DNA of 64,000 bases from assembly GCA_004352715.1 (NCBI GenBank), contig SCFE01000002.1, forward strand, positions 4,772,585-4,836,584, written 5' to 3'. The notes under the pieces are model-generated. The model saw nothing but the letters and a program-made list of their open reading frames with translations, had not been told where the DNA came from and searched no databases. This document shows positions 1-12,452 of this stretch, in pieces; within the stretch, counting starts at the first letter, position 1; each line of letters starts with the position of its first letter. Both the position numbers and the translations under genes were made by a program. Source of the stretch: Hofstenia miamia. Lineage: Eukaryota; Xenacoelomorpha; Acoela.

Positions 1-546
1 AAAATTCGAGGAAACTGCAAATGCAAGTCCCCAAAAACCATTAAATGTTTTTGCAAATCCAGAGATAATTAAAAATGTGAAAGTTGCTAAATCCACTGTT
101 GAAACCAAAACAACTATGATAACAAGTTCCATTAGGCAATTAGCTGCAGAAAGTGGTTTATATCTTCAAAGTGTTTTCAGCTTTCTCAGGAAATATCAAA
201 ATGCAAAAAATAATAAATATTTATTCCCATTTTTCTGATTAAAGATGGTACCATTGATGGCATGAAATATCTAGAAATTTTATAAAATCATCTTGTTCCT
301 GTTTGAAAAAGTCATTATTTGTGCTCTTGATCAGTTTTCACACTAAATGGTGCTCCACCACACATTCATAAGGATGTTCGCAGCTTTTTATCTGAAACAT
401 TTGGAGATGCAAATGTAATAAGCAAAATTTATACACATTACATAAAAAACTAGTATATGAAATTCAAGGTTCATCTCATTCAATTAGTTGATCGCTTTGC
501 ACTTCTTTTTGATCAAAATGGAAGACATTTTGAACACATGTTATAA
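1..546 (+). pseudogene. Decayed mariner-like (IS630/Tc1 superfamily) transposase, 5' part outside window
   Basis: Seen: positions ~40-200 read as a helix-turn-helix segment with the pattern SIRQLAAESGLYLQSV. Positions 346-363 read NGAPPH, followed by a V-R-S-F-L run, and the frame closes at 518-546 with NGRHFEHML and a stop. Known: mariner-like transposases carry a paired-type HTH, then a DDE/D RNase-H fold with a (Q)DGAPPH motif, and many end in NGGHxEHL. Odd: the motif's catalytic Asp is Asn here (codon aat), the WPPRSPDL segment normally following it is absent, and frames change between the HTH and catalytic parts. It cannot encode an active enzyme. The family is clear; the exact lineage is not. 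Confidence 0.72.
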
Positions 547-640
547 TTACCATGTCATTAAATATTACTTTTTCAGTGTCATTTTGTTTTTATTTGCATT
601 AATAAAGTTGCTCTGTGCTTATAATTTTCGAAGTTTATTC

Positions 641-649
641 TGTGACACC

Positions 650-653
<4 letters not shown>
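641..653 (+). mobile_element. Mariner-type 3' terminus abutting (TA)n
   Basis: The string tgtgacaccctgta lies about 95 bp after the transposase stop and runs directly into a TA repeat. gacaccctgta is a common terminal sequence of invertebrate mariner elements, which insert at TA. The matching 5' terminus would lie before the window. A second gacaccctgta is at 38324-38334. Confidence 0.55.

Positions 654-682
<29 letters not shown>
652..682. repeat. (TA)n microsatellite, about 15 units
   Basis: Pure TA run immediately after the mariner terminus. It recurs after the gap at 782-800. Confidence 0.95.
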
Positions 683-686
<4 letters not shown>

Positions 687-732
687 TTACTTTTGGTTTG
701 AAATATATTTGGAAAATGTCTTTCATGGTAAG

Positions 733-781
733 NNNNNNNNNNNNNNNNNNNNNNNNNNNNNNNNNNNNNNNNNNNNNNNNN
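733..781. other. Assembly gap (49 n) flanked by the same sequence
   Basis: About 50 bp (TA repeat, then tacttttggtttgaaatat and following bases) occurs just before the gap at 683-732 and again just after it at 801-844. The two contig ends probably overlap, so the gap may not be real. Confidence 0.85.
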
Positions 782-1122
782 TATATATATATATATATAT
801 TACTTTTGGTTTGAAATATATTTGGAAAATGTCTTTCATGGTAAGTGTTGGTATTTGCCTATATGAATTGCAATACTCATATTGCTCAATCCTAACTAAA
901 CTCTAAAATGTTATAGCTATCACTTCTGGCGAGTTTGGTTAACTTGATTCAAATCTGTGCTTAAAAATATTTTAATATATTCATTATTTCTTAGCGAAAT
1001 TTAGTTACCTGGGAAGTGAAAATTGGAACGTAGCGAGATAATTGTTTGAAAAATAGAATTAAAAAATGTGGCCGTCAAATAATTCTTAATATATGCAACA
1101 ATGTTTAAATTTCTTTAATATT

Positions 1123-2955
1123 TTAAAAAGAAATCTTGGGCAATTTTAAAATTATTTCTAAATCTATTTTAACATAAAGAATAATATTTTCTATTAACTT
1201 CTTCATAATTTTTTTTAAAGTGTAACAAGGCCATTTGATATACATTTTCTGTACAAAAATGGAAAGCTTTTAGATTTTAAAGTTTCCCTTTTAAGCTAAT
1301 TATTAAAAAAATCTTATGAATATATTTGTTGTAGTATTTTCTCCAGTAAATGATAGATTAATTTAATTTATCCTGCAGGCTTTGGCATGCAATATATTTT
1401 ATAAGCACTAGGTTGTCGCATCTGATTATTTCAAAGTTTAAAAGAAATGTTTTGTTTATTCAAAATGATTAAACAGGGTTGTTGAACAAAGCGGCTATTA
1501 TCAATCTATCCTTCGCATTTCTATTTTTCGTGATTGGCTGACTAAAAGTCATTTGTTAAAAGGAGCATGTTGGAGTTCTAACAAAGCAGAATCAATTGAT
1601 TGTTAACTGTTAAGCAGCTATACCAACCTAATTTAAAAGAGAATTATCTGCACATGTTTTCTGAAAATGAACGTATGGAATAATACAAAAGTGTGTAAGC
1701 ATTCCAAAATTATTTTTCTCCAATTTCAGTTTTGGAATTGAAATGAAATAACATTATGTAATTGATTTTTGTAATCGCTTTCTAACAGTTTTGCATTTTT
1801 GTCGGTGATTTGTTATAATTTGAGAGAATATTAAATATAATTAAAACAAATTCAATAAATTTCGAATTCTTTGTATAAACTGGAACTATTGTATCACTAA
1901 CTATCCAACAAAAGACAAACAAACAAATCCATGGAGAAAATGCTGGTTAAGATGGAATTTTAATTTGTTGATTGTTTAGCGCAATCCACTAAAATATGTT
2001 AGCGTCGGGGGAATTTTGCAGGAGATATTAGCAGGAGANTTAAAAAGAAATCTTGGGCAATTTTAAAATTATTTCTAAATCTATTTTAACATAAAGAATA
2101 ATATTTTCTATTAACTTCTTCATAATTTTTTTTAAAGTGTAACAAGGCCATTTGATATACATTTTCTGTACAAAAATGGAAAGCTTTTAGATTTTAAAGT
2201 TTCCCTTTTAAGCTAATTATTAAAAAAATCTTATGAATATATTTGTTGTAGTATTTTCTCCAGTAAATGATAGATTAATTTAATTTATCCTGCAGGCTTT
2301 GGCATGCAATATATTTTATAAGCACTAGGTTGTCGCATCTGATTATTTCAAAGTTTAAAAGAAATGTTTTGTTTATTCAAAATGATTAAACAGGGTTGTT
2401 GAACAAAGCGGCTATTATCAATCTATCCTTCGCATTTCTATTTTTCGTGATTGGCTGACTAAAAGTCATTTGTTAAAAGGAGCATGTTGGAGTTCTAACA
2501 AAGCAGAATCAATTGATTGTTAACTGTTAAGCATCTATACCAACCTAATTTAAAAGAGAATTATCTGCACATGTTTTCTGAAAATGAACGTATGGAATAA
2601 TACAAAAGTGTGTAAGCATTCCAAAATTATTTTTCTCCAATTTCAGTTTTGGAATTGAAATGAAATAACATTATGTAATTGATTTTTGTAATCGCTTTCT
2701 AACAGTTTTGCATTTTTGTCGGTGATTTGTTATAATTTGAGAGAATATTAAATATAATTAAAACAAATTCAATAAATTTCGAATTCTTTGTATAAACTGG
2801 AACTATTGTATCACTAACTATCCAACAAAAGACAAACAAACAAATCCATGGAGAAAATGCTGGTTAAGATGGAATTTTAATTTGTTGATTGTTTAGCGCA
2901 ATCCACTAAAATATGTTAGCGTCGGGGGAATTTTGCAGGAGATATTAGCAGGAGA
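1123..2955. repeat. 916-bp tandem duplication joined by a single n (probable assembly artefact)
   Basis: 1123-2038 and 2040-2955 are nearly identical at a constant offset of 917; the one clear difference I noticed is aagcagctat versus aagcatctat. The join is one n at 2039. Such joins fit unmerged overlapping or allelic contig ends. The unit itself is AT-rich and shows no coding motif I recognise. Confidence 0.9.
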
Positions 2956-4594
2956 TTGAAATTATTTCATGATCACAATAGTCTCGGTTTTAGCGTGCCC
3001 CTTTTTCATTAATTACTAAAAATCACGATTTTTTCCAATTCCTTCCCAGCATTATATATTCGTGTGTTGCAGGACTTAAATGTGAGATGAAAGATTTAGC
3101 TCATTAAATGACATTTAATAAAATTTGAATTTTCCTTCTTTGTAATATTTCTGAGAATCATTTTATAAAATTGTGGCATACAGTTCTTTTTGCATGTTTT
3201 TTACCCATTGTTTCTTATGCTAAAATTCCATACTATACATAATTAATTATTACTAGATTATACATATATAGGAGTCAAAAGCAATTTATTGCAAAAAGTC
3301 TTTAGTACAAGACTATAAATTAAAAAAACTATTTACAAAATAATAGTAACATATACATATATAATTGTGTGGTGTGTGTTTGTTGGGGATTTGTGTGTGT
3401 GTGTACATTATCTAGGATCATACGAAATTTTCGAAGGAGTGTAGTGTATTATTGTCATTAAGTATGCATTGTCTGTGAAAGAGGAATGTTCGCACTTTTT
3501 TTCTGAATGTTTTGTAATTAATTTCCATTTTAATTTCATGGTTTAAGTTATTACAAATTTTAGTTGCTATGTGGTGAATGTTTATCTAAGCATACAAATT
3601 TTTGAGAACGTTCATTTAACTTAATATATTGTTTTAAAAATGAAAGAGAATGTGTACCAGATTTACACTTAAATAATATTGATATCATATGCATTTGAAT
3701 TATGTAATAATATATATAAATTTATTTATTTATTTTTATATATAATGTAATTATTTAACCATCAGTAATTTATATGTTTAATCTTAAATATTTTTAGACT
3801 CCACGTCGATTTTATAAGATTGATTAAGTAGAAATGCAGATCTAAGTGAAATAAATTGAACATAACGCAATAAAAACATAGCTAAATGATAAACTATTTA
3901 TATGGAAACAGAGTTGCAAATTTCCCAATATTGAAGATAAATAATCCATTAAGCTAATATTTTTCACTTCCAACAACATCAAAAGAATTGATATTTGATC
4001 TTGAGGTACATTGTAAGACTTAGTGGCATCGTTTATCCATTAATGTGAAATTAATTTACACGAGTAATAAATGAAAATCTATTGAATATGTGAAATATTA
4101 ATTATTTAATATTGAGAAAGATCCATTTCAAAGGAAAACGTTATAAATAGGATAGCACATGTCAAGCGATTATAAAATTTAGAAGCTAATACAGCCTAAA
4201 AGAGGGATTCAACAATAGCACTATGAAAGGTAATTATGTGCAAGACAAACATTTCTTAACTATCCAGCATTTAATGATATGAAATAAATTGTAGCCTGTA
4301 CAAAATACATTCAGTAAATAATGAGTTGAGATGCTGCATGAAATCAAAATATTTAGAGTTTCTAAGTATTGTTACTGCTTGTGTTCTCAACAGAGTGCTG
4401 TACTTGAGCTTGGGGATGAGTGATTCTTGAAAATCACAATTGACACTTCTCGAAAATATTTCCAAGTATTTCTTGTGATTAGACACTGAAGTTCAAGTAG
4501 TAATTCATCACCTTCTGGCTTTCTCAGCTACATCAGCAGCAGTTGAAGGATTTCATTGTAAAGCAGGACTAATCTAGAGAGTGAAATTATGACT
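2956..4594. other. AT-rich DNA, nothing recognised
   Basis: No frame resembles a known family. A short GT-rich tract lies near 3375-3405. The minus-strand 71-codon frame at 4271-4486 has no recognisable motif. Confidence 0.6.
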
Positions 4595-4870
4595 TCAGTA
4601 TGGACCCAAACCCGACCTGACCCGAAACATAGATGTTGACTTATTGGTTGCTCTCTAATGAAATCAAATGATTGGTAGTAGTTAATATCCTTGATGTTTC
4701 TCAAATCAAGATGTTAATTAACACCACTACCTTCTTCATCAAACAATCTAATGCTTGTTAACACTACCCGAACTTGACCGACCTGAAAATTTGATACCCG
4801 AACAGGACACAACCCGAAATCGGATCAGATTTTATCGGGCACTCGATGTCACTATCTAGAATGATCCTGA
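4595..4870. repeat. CCCGACC/CCCGAAA-type repeat relic
   Basis: Clusters of cccgacc, cccgaaac and cccgaaatcgg occur at 4608-4625 and 4765-4845 in otherwise AT-rich DNA. The same motif style marks the hAT-like MITE at 54928-55717. Candidate ends cagtatgg (4595) and the reverse of gtcacta (near 4853) are weak and no target duplication is visible. Confidence 0.4.
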
Positions 4871-7127
4871 GCCCGCTAAATCCACAGACTACTGAATAAC
4901 ATTTGACTTGTTTGCTATATCCAAAATGATTATTGATGTTGATGATATTATGGAACTATTTAAATTACTTGCTTTTTTATACGTGATAATACGCACCTGG
5001 AAAGGCAATATCCTAATTTTGACACCGTTTAAGTTACTAAGAAAGATTTCAGACAATTAAAAAATTGTTTTTGGTAAAAACAATTGGGCTTATCTTTTTT
5101 CTTGTTTCAAGAAAATCTTAAAAAATACCTTCATAAGAAAGGATTGCCTCAATCAGCGAAAACAACAGGACGTTTGCATTATATGTCGTTTATTCTGACA
5201 AAAACAAGCAATTTATCAAAAGTGATTAACGCAATTAAGTAATGCAAGTAATGGAAAAAACCATTAGTAATGCAGGAAATGTGCTCGAAATGGCCTTGGA
5301 AAGTAAAGCAGTATGGATTTAGCCATCAAATCAAAATCAATAATAGAAAACTTACCATACAACTACATTAAAATTTATTCAGTCTGTTGAACACTGATAA
5401 ACACCTCTGACAATATTGAATTATTGCAAAAATACCGGCGATAGATACTTTCAATATCTCAATAAATGCTTTTCCAGTTCGACTCAATTTCCATACATTG
5501 TAGACTAAGTGCAATGGAGGCGTTTCTAAAAACTTTTGTGGGAATAAAGTGAATTTACTGTTCTATATCACAAAATGAGCTTTGTGGTTTCGAAATTAAT
5601 GACTTAATTCAAATGATTATTATACACTTAAATTCTATTAAGGTGAAAACCAAGTATGTAGATAAATGCTATATAAGACGTGTCTTTGGAAATCATTCAA
5701 AAATACATAGAATATTCTCTACACCAATATTTCTGTTAAATTAATAGCACGAAAACATACAAATTAACTTAAAAAAATAAATGTCTTTTCATATAAGAAT
5801 TGAATGATTAAACGTTTGAAAACTTTGTGATTCTCCAAATGTATTTAATATGCCATATTTTTTGGCAAAAACATAGATGAAATTTTCAGCTACATACTAT
5901 CAGCTTACGCCTGTGTCATCTTTTAATAGCAAGTTAAATGAACAGGCTTAGTCTTAGCATGCTAATTTTGTTAACATAAAAATTTCAAATGGAAAGCTCG
6001 AGTATATATCCTAATTTGAAAATTAAATTAATAAAGAGCAATAAGCCAGTTATTGCTAATGGAATATAAATAGACAGACAAAGTATGGTGTTTCAACTCT
6101 AAATAATCCGAATTACCTTGAATTTAATTTACTAAATGATGTATATTAGAAATACTTTAAACATCATCAGAAGAAAGTTCATTCAACAGCTGTCAACTAA
6201 TCAGAGACAGGTTGGATTACGTATGCTCAACCTGAAGACAACTTTATCTAGAAGTATCTTACTGAATTTGCGGTGTTGTTTTATTCCTATCTATCTGCAA
6301 TAACTGGTAATGTATGCACTTGCTCTTAGCATTCCTTGGAAACACATATTAGAGCAATACAACTTTGATATTTTTAGATAAATCTGTTCAATATATTAGT
6401 ACGTTCTAAATTCCAGTTTCAACAAATTTTGGTTTATCAACGTAAATCAAAATCATAGATTTCCGATATTGACGGAATGAAATATTTGAAAACAAAAAAT
6501 GCAACGAAGATGTGCATTGGAAGCATATATAATATGAAGTTGCTTTCTAAAATATGATTCCCAATGATCCTACAATCATAGCTTTAAATTGTCGTAAATA
6601 ATGGTTGCAAGCGTGCAAGAATTACGGAAATAAATATTTGATTGAAGAAGCCTTTCATTAAACTACTCCATGTTGTGAGCATGGTGCTACTCAAACTGTC
6701 AAGCAATGTTGTGTAGTCCCACAAAAAATTGTTCTAGGATTTTTAAAGAATTTCTTAAAATCTTCGCATGTTTGTACATTAAGCTCTAAAGCAAACACTT
6801 TAAAGTACAACAAAACGCTTAGTTTAAAATTTTGAGGCATCTAACGTGATCTAAACCGGATTTGAATTCGGGTTTACTCAACGTCGTAATAATAGTAAAA
6901 AATTGCATTTCAGAGTCGCCAAAATGGCAAAATACTGTATTCAGTGCCTCTACAGCAATTCAGAGATGCGCATTCAGCGTCTCTATAATTGAAATATATA
7001 TAATCTCTAATGTAAAAAACATAAAAACTAATAAAGTATACTCAAATATTTAATAATGTGTTGGCCCTCCTCGATTTCGGATAACCTCCTATATATGTTA
7101 TGGTCCTAAACTTTTGCTACGGGCTGT
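4871..7127. other. AT-rich DNA, nothing recognised; (TA)n at 7128-7143
   Basis: Only short open frames without family signatures. A TA microsatellite closes the interval. Confidence 0.55.
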
Positions 7128-7721
7128 ATATATATATATATATTAGTTCCTTATTATATTGTCAAAGAACAAATTCTAATTTGTGTGTACTTGGTGGAAT
7201 CTATGCCAGCAAATATAGAGGCCAATCAAGAATTGATAATAATTTATAATAATTGATTATATTTATTGATTTCATGCAAGATAGGTTTTTTCATTGAATC
7301 ATTTAACAAAATGTGTGGAAAAGTGGGTGTCCAGTGACGTAACTGGCTAAGGGCACCAGGGGTGCTGAACTATATTACAAGGAACTAGGTGATCACTTTT
7401 ACCACGAAAAATAATAGACTAATCTAAGGGGTAGGTGATTTTATTGTATTCTCCAATAATAAGAGTTTTGGATACAAAATAAGAACTCTTCAATTTTTCA
7501 TTTTATATTTGATATTTTTAAAAATAACTAAATCCTAATTAGTAAATATCCATAAGTTAAATCTTTGTTGCTGGGAACGTAAATGTTTACACTGATTAAA
7601 TTCAATCTTAACTTATAAATATTAGATTCATTCATTGTTAAGGAGCAAAATATTTCGAAAGTAGAAGACCAAGTAAAAAATCTGACCAATTGCCAATGAG
7701 AAATGAAATAACTAAGATTGT

Positions 7722-8035
7722 CTAAAACAATTTTTTTGTCATTTTTATATTATTGATCATATTCAAAAAATGCTCAAAATCAATGCTATGTGCTTCTGCT
7801 TGTTCAATATTAGCTAGCTTTATATTTTTAAATGATCTTGTATCATTTAATGTTTTTGAATATGATTTAATTGCTTTTGAATTAAGAAAAAAAATTCAAA
7901 TGCTGTACTGCTGATAGCAGATGCAAGACAAATTCTGTAGATTGTAGAATTTTTCGGGAATGAACTATGCATGTCACTACATTTCATAAACTCTAGCAAT
8001 TCTTTTCTTGAATTTATTGACTCACAAACATTCAC
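7722..8035 (-). pseudogene. hAT transposase C-terminal (dimerisation) domain relic
   Basis: Seen on the minus strand: SSFPKNSTIYRICLASAIS from about 7990 downward, then, after a one-base shift at an A run near 7856, LNDTRSFKNIKLANIEQAEA and IDFEHFL to a stop at 7722. Known: ZMYM1-like hAT transposases have FPN...LRILLTLPVS...SFSKLKLIKxYLRS, then RL..LA.LSIE and IDFD. The order and spacing agree, but the SAERSFSKLK core is degraded (AFEFFFLIQK). It sits inside the element at 7332-9053 in the expected orientation. Upstream sequence to about 8300 shows only fragmented frames. Non-functional. Confidence 0.65.
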
Positions 8036-8439
8036 AAATACTTGTATTCTGTATCAAGCAGTGAGAACCAAAAGAATTTCTCTCTGAATAGTGCTCTGAA
8101 ATGCTTAGATTGAAGAACTTGGTGCATTCATTTTTTTGCAATCTCTAGTAAATTCATTGAGAAAAAAAGTTAAGCACTCATAACTAATACAGATGTCTAA
8201 AGTGGGAAAATATCGCCGGATAGACAATAACTTGATGATTGATTTAGATTATGACCTTTTGCAAAGCATTTCAAGCACCACGACATTTGACTTTGTTCAT
8301 GGCGTGTAGGGAGAATATAAATATTTTGCAACAAATACGATATTTATTTGAGAATAGTTAATACTTTCACATTTTAGAGGCACATGAATAATTTTTAGAA
8401 CACATCTTCATCCATATCCAAGGATTTCCGATTTTCTTA

Positions 8440-8500
8440 TTAGGCTTGGAGAACATTGTTTGAAAATGTAAACAAAACCGATTGTATCCTTAGTTTACAA
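8440..8500 (+). repeat. Short copy of a dispersed repeat shared with 17130-17243 and 47220-47340
   Basis: attaggcttggagaacattg and the following bases resemble ttaggcttggaggaaattct at 17.16 kb and the segment at 47.27 kb, each followed by a similar aaatgtRgAAAAACggttt block. This copy is the most diverged and lies inside the hAT element. Confidence 0.4.
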
Positions 8501-9568
8501 AGAAAAACATTTTAGAATGATCGGTTTAAAACTGATGTAGGGTAATGTAGGCGCTATTGTCATTAATTACTTCTTGACAAGGTGTCCTCACACTTTCACT
8601 TTGTGATCAATGCTCTTGGAAATCTATAACCTTAAAAAATTTTGGCTTTTGCTCCACCTCGTCACATGATTTTCCTTGTCGCAAATAATTGGGCATGTAC
8701 GAGAAGTTGAGACGGACAATTAATCGTTTGCTGTAGCAAACATGTAACTCTGCACTTCTTTATAGACATAAAACAATTTGTGTTAAGCGGATTCCAAAAA
8801 TTAAAAAACAAATTTTTCCTAAATGATTAAATTTTTTTTGGCTAAAATCTCAAGCCAATTGACGATAAAATAAATGAATATATACAGTATAGTGCTGCAT
8901 TATTTATGGGTTTATTATAATATAGAACAATCAGTGCTTGAGGATGAAATACAAAATTAATAGAGTATTTTATTAAAGAAAGGGCCCATCATATTCAAAA
9001 ATCCCACCAGGGAGGGGTCAAGGCCTCTCTGCTTCCTGTCAGTTACGCCACTGTGAGTACTCCAAAGCTTTTGTCGCCAATAGTAAGTACAAACATGATT
9101 ATTGCAGCTTTGATTACTGGTTGGTGGAAAAATAAAGCGCCAATGAATAATTCATAAAAATGTAGTTAACTGGAGTTTCACTAAAAATTTCCTACATATA
9201 TTTGCCCCATTTTCAAAAAATCTTGAAAATCTGTTTTAGTGTAAAATAAAGTTTAATAAATTTATTTCATTAGCATTTGAACGTGCTACGTACATTTAGT
9301 CACAGTAAAAATTTTGAAGAACCACTTGAATTGGTCTAAGCTAAGGTCTAAATCCAGACCCATTCAGACTTCTATAATGGTATATTAATAAATTTATTGC
9401 CATTATAAGTTTTAAAATATAATATAAATTTAAACACCGCCCGAACCCCAACCTTGACCCTAACATAATCCTAGCACCACCAAATTTAATATTTCTTCAA
9501 TTAAACTATTATAATGTCGGTTCTAATTTGTGAATAGTAGTATTTTATTGGCAGTTTCAATGAGTGCC

Positions 9569-9910
9569 TCATGTCATACCCCAATGACATGTAAGCCAAT
9601 AATTATTTTGTGCCAGAGGAACCGCTAAGAATTCACAACCCATTTTCTGATGCTTGCAGAATGCTGACACTAAGTCAGTTATTGAAGACACCATTTTATA
9701 TCGTGCATGCAACATTTCTGAACATTTCACTAAATAGTGCCCAAATAATCCCAATGTAGAGCGGAATGTACCCAAGCCAGCAACACTTTCATTCAGGGTT
9801 ATCCCACTGTAAAATTTTTTCAGTTTGTCTATTGTTTTACACATCAATGATTTGAAAATATTTAATGAAAATTTATTCAATATTTTAAATTTTCTTTGGT
9901 GTAATGCCAT
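9569..9910 (-). CDS. Unrecognised 113-codon open frame
   Basis: An uninterrupted ATG-to-stop frame, long for such AT-rich DNA, beginning MALHQRKFKILNKF and ending CHWGMT. It has a Lys/Phe-rich amphipathic-looking N-terminal part (about residues 5-40), then a Gly/Ser-containing stretch with GLGTFRSTLGLFG (about 46-58). I see no signal peptide, catalytic motif or zinc-binding pattern. The bases before the ATG end in tacgatag, so it could be an exon with a weak acceptor, but no donor stands out. It may be a chance frame. I do not assign a function. Confidence 0.2.
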   Translation of the reverse strand: MALHQRKFKILNKFSLNIFKSLMCKTIDKLKKFYSGITLNESVAGLGTFRSTLGLFGHYLVKCSEMLHARYKMVSSITDLVSAFCKHQKMGCEFLAVPLAQNNYWLTCHWGMT

Positions 9911-11792
9911 CTATCGTAAACGAATAGCAGTTCGCATGCAATAATTAGCAAATAGGAAACAGTTTTGGCGCCGCATGACATGATAATTTCATTTGAGCGA
10001 TTATTGTAAAACAACATTGCTTTACTTTGAAAAATCAATAAAAAATATGAGAAAACGTTCTTCAAAAAATAAAATGCTTTGGAAGTTTAATATATTTCAC
10101 CACCATAAAGCTGCACACTCGGTAATAAAACATGAAATTAATGAAATGATACATAAAATAATTTCACTTATAGAAATTTTGAATAGAAATTATAGCCTTT
10201 CTATTTCTATATTAGTAATTTCGGCCTTAAGACTAAAATATGATTGTGTATAGAATAGCTGTCAACTTTTGAAGTACGTAGTAATTACTTAAATTGATAT
10301 TAATGATGACAATTTTTGACAATGTTGAAGAAACTTTATACATTAACTTAACAATGTCGGATAGCGGGAGTGTGAGTGATTACAAAACTATTCAATATAT
10401 GATTGCCATATTTAAATACTGAAGATACAACTATGTTTCTAAGAGAATATTGTGTCAACATAATTATATATCTAATCTAATTATCCAAATTCGGTAATAC
10501 TTGAAACGTAAATCCAAATATTGAATATACGAAGGTTGTTAAATACTTTATTATTAAAATAGTTAATGAGCTATATGTAAACTGTAATTTTGCTATGTAG
10601 ATCAATATTGACCCCTTAAATTTTTTTTTAAACTTACATTTTAATTAATATCAATTAAAAGAGAAATAAATTGAATTTTAAACATTGAATTGAAATTTAC
10701 TCTTAAAATTTAAAACAAAAACAAAAAATAGAGATGTGACTTGTCTGAATAAATTTATCTTGGCTCATAGTTTTCCTGAATCTGCACTAAACAAAAATAC
10801 ATTAATATCAAAAAGAAGTCTAAAAAAATATTCTACTAAAACGAAAACATAACGAAATTCAATCAATAAGCTACAGAAATGTATCAAGAACATGAAAAAA
10901 TAGGATTTTGTGAAATTTCAAGGCTGGAAAATGAATGACCGTCAAATTCAAAGACCTCAAAAATCAAAAAATAATTCCCTAGACTATTGAATTTTACAAG
11001 CACCGAACAATAAATCGACCCAACTCAAATTTATCACCGTCTAGCAATATTTCATATTTAGAAGTACATTGTACCTGAAGAGATGGGGTATAGTTTTGTT
11101 CAAAAACAATTTATAAATTCCTTAAATTGCAAAATAGCTAAATCAATTAGAACATAACTGGAAATTTCAATTATCTTTTAATAAAATAGGTGGGTTTTGT
11201 ATTTAACTCATTAAATGTTCAATCATATTTTCCGTAAGGACCTTCTTTGTGACCTAAACCTTCCCTTATAAAATGGAAGCAAAACGATTACCAAAACGTA
11301 TCCAGCCGAACAATACTAGTTTGCAAATAGATTAAGTGCATAGTTTTTACTTATTATTTAGCATTTAGGGTGAATTTGCGCCTCACAGCCCTATAAAACC
11401 TCAGCGACTAAATTCTGTAAATTAACTGCGCAAGTCCTGAGCGTGCAAATGTCCATTAATTCAGGACAAAAAAATGGGGTCAACTCAAGATCATACGTGA
11501 AACACAAATCTACAGATTCTGATTTTCGCGAAGCTTTGATATTTTGAAAATCAACTTTTCTGTTTCAAAAAAATGTTGTGCTTTCGTTAAAATCGTTTGC
11601 TTATTAATAGAGAAATTATTACCAATTGGCCATTTGCGAACAAAAATCTTTAATTATGCTTTGACATTTCTAGCATTGATTTTGTAGATTCATTTCAACT
11701 CATACGTGCGTCTGATATACAAAAACGCATAATATTGCAAATATCCCATGAATAATGCAATTTCTGCAGTGAAAAAATGATGTTTACTCTTT

Positions 11793-11793
<1 letters not shown>
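9911..11793. other. AT-rich DNA, nothing recognised
   Basis: Overlapping short frames at 9877-10253 on both strands lack any motif. No repeats were recognised by eye. Confidence 0.5.
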
Positions 11794-11838
<45 letters not shown>

Positions 11839-11841
11839 TAA
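11794..11841. repeat. (TAA)n microsatellite, probable LINE tail
   Basis: About 14-16 TAA units with one interruption (taacaataa). Read on the minus strand it is a (TTA)n tract just downstream of the LINE coding relic at 11852-12452. Confidence 0.85.
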
Positions 11842-11851
11842 AAATAATATT

Positions 11852-12452
11852 TTAAGTCGCAGATTTGCAATTTTTATTTAAGTATCTGCTCATGTATGCT
11901 ATGAATTGATTTTTCCTTTTTTGAGTTCTACAATATGCAACACGTAATTTCATTGTGTTTTGAAGACGGTCTGGTAGGACCATAATCCCTGTAATTGTTG
12001 TATTAGGTTTTCGTCTTTCACTGAAATGAAATCACCTGTATTCCTGGATTACAGTTGAAGGATTTCTGTCACTGCATATTCTTTCAGCTCGATTGATAAC
12101 AGATTGCATCTTACTATAAAGAATTTTCGGAAGTTTGTCAAAACATTTGCTGGCATATAATCAAAGATGCCACAGACAGTCCATATATACAACTGCATTA
12201 ACTTTCTCTCTCTTAAAAGATTTAGTACACTGAAAAATCAAGAGCTAGCCTTCTCAATGTAATTGTTAACATGTAAGTTCCATAACAGATCAATAGCGAT
12301 TGTAAGTCCCCAGATTTTGACAAGCCATTCGATTTTATCTTGGAGGAGCAAGATTTCCACATGTTTAACAATCACCTTTTGAGTGAATTTAGTGAAGTTG
12401 AGCATCATGTGGTTTTTCTTGGACCAGCTTGCAATGATATCCTCTGGGTTAT
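11852..12452 (-). pseudogene. Non-LTR retrotransposon (Jockey/CR1-like) reverse transcriptase C-terminus, 5'-truncated
   Basis: Seen on the minus strand from 12452: NPEDIIASWSKKNHMMLNF, then IWGLTIAIDLLWNLHVNNYI and EKAS, then, after a stop and shift, CFDKLPKILYSKMQ and SVINRAERIC, reaching CKSAT and a stop near 11852. Known: LINE reverse transcriptases end with W...N.L.LN..K, LGV.ID..LxW..HI, and P.....K.Q.VQNRA.RII. Frames change at least twice. Only the last third of the RT remains, as expected for 5' truncation during target-primed reverse transcription. The following (TTA)n fits a 3' tail. Confidence 0.68.

Larger units (their letters stand above)
7332..9053 (-). mobile_element. hAT superfamily element, decayed, 1722 bp
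   Basis: Seen: terminal inverted repeats cagtgacgtaactg at 7332-7345 and cagttacgccactg at 9040-9053, which match 13/14 as inverted copies. A hAT dimerisation-domain relic lies inside on the minus strand. The flanking octamers tgggtgtc and tgagtact agree at only 4/8 positions, and all four differences are transitions, so they may be an old target duplication or chance. Known: many hAT elements begin CAGTGGCGTA and duplicate 8 bp. Inference: formerly autonomous, long inactive. Confidence 0.72.
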
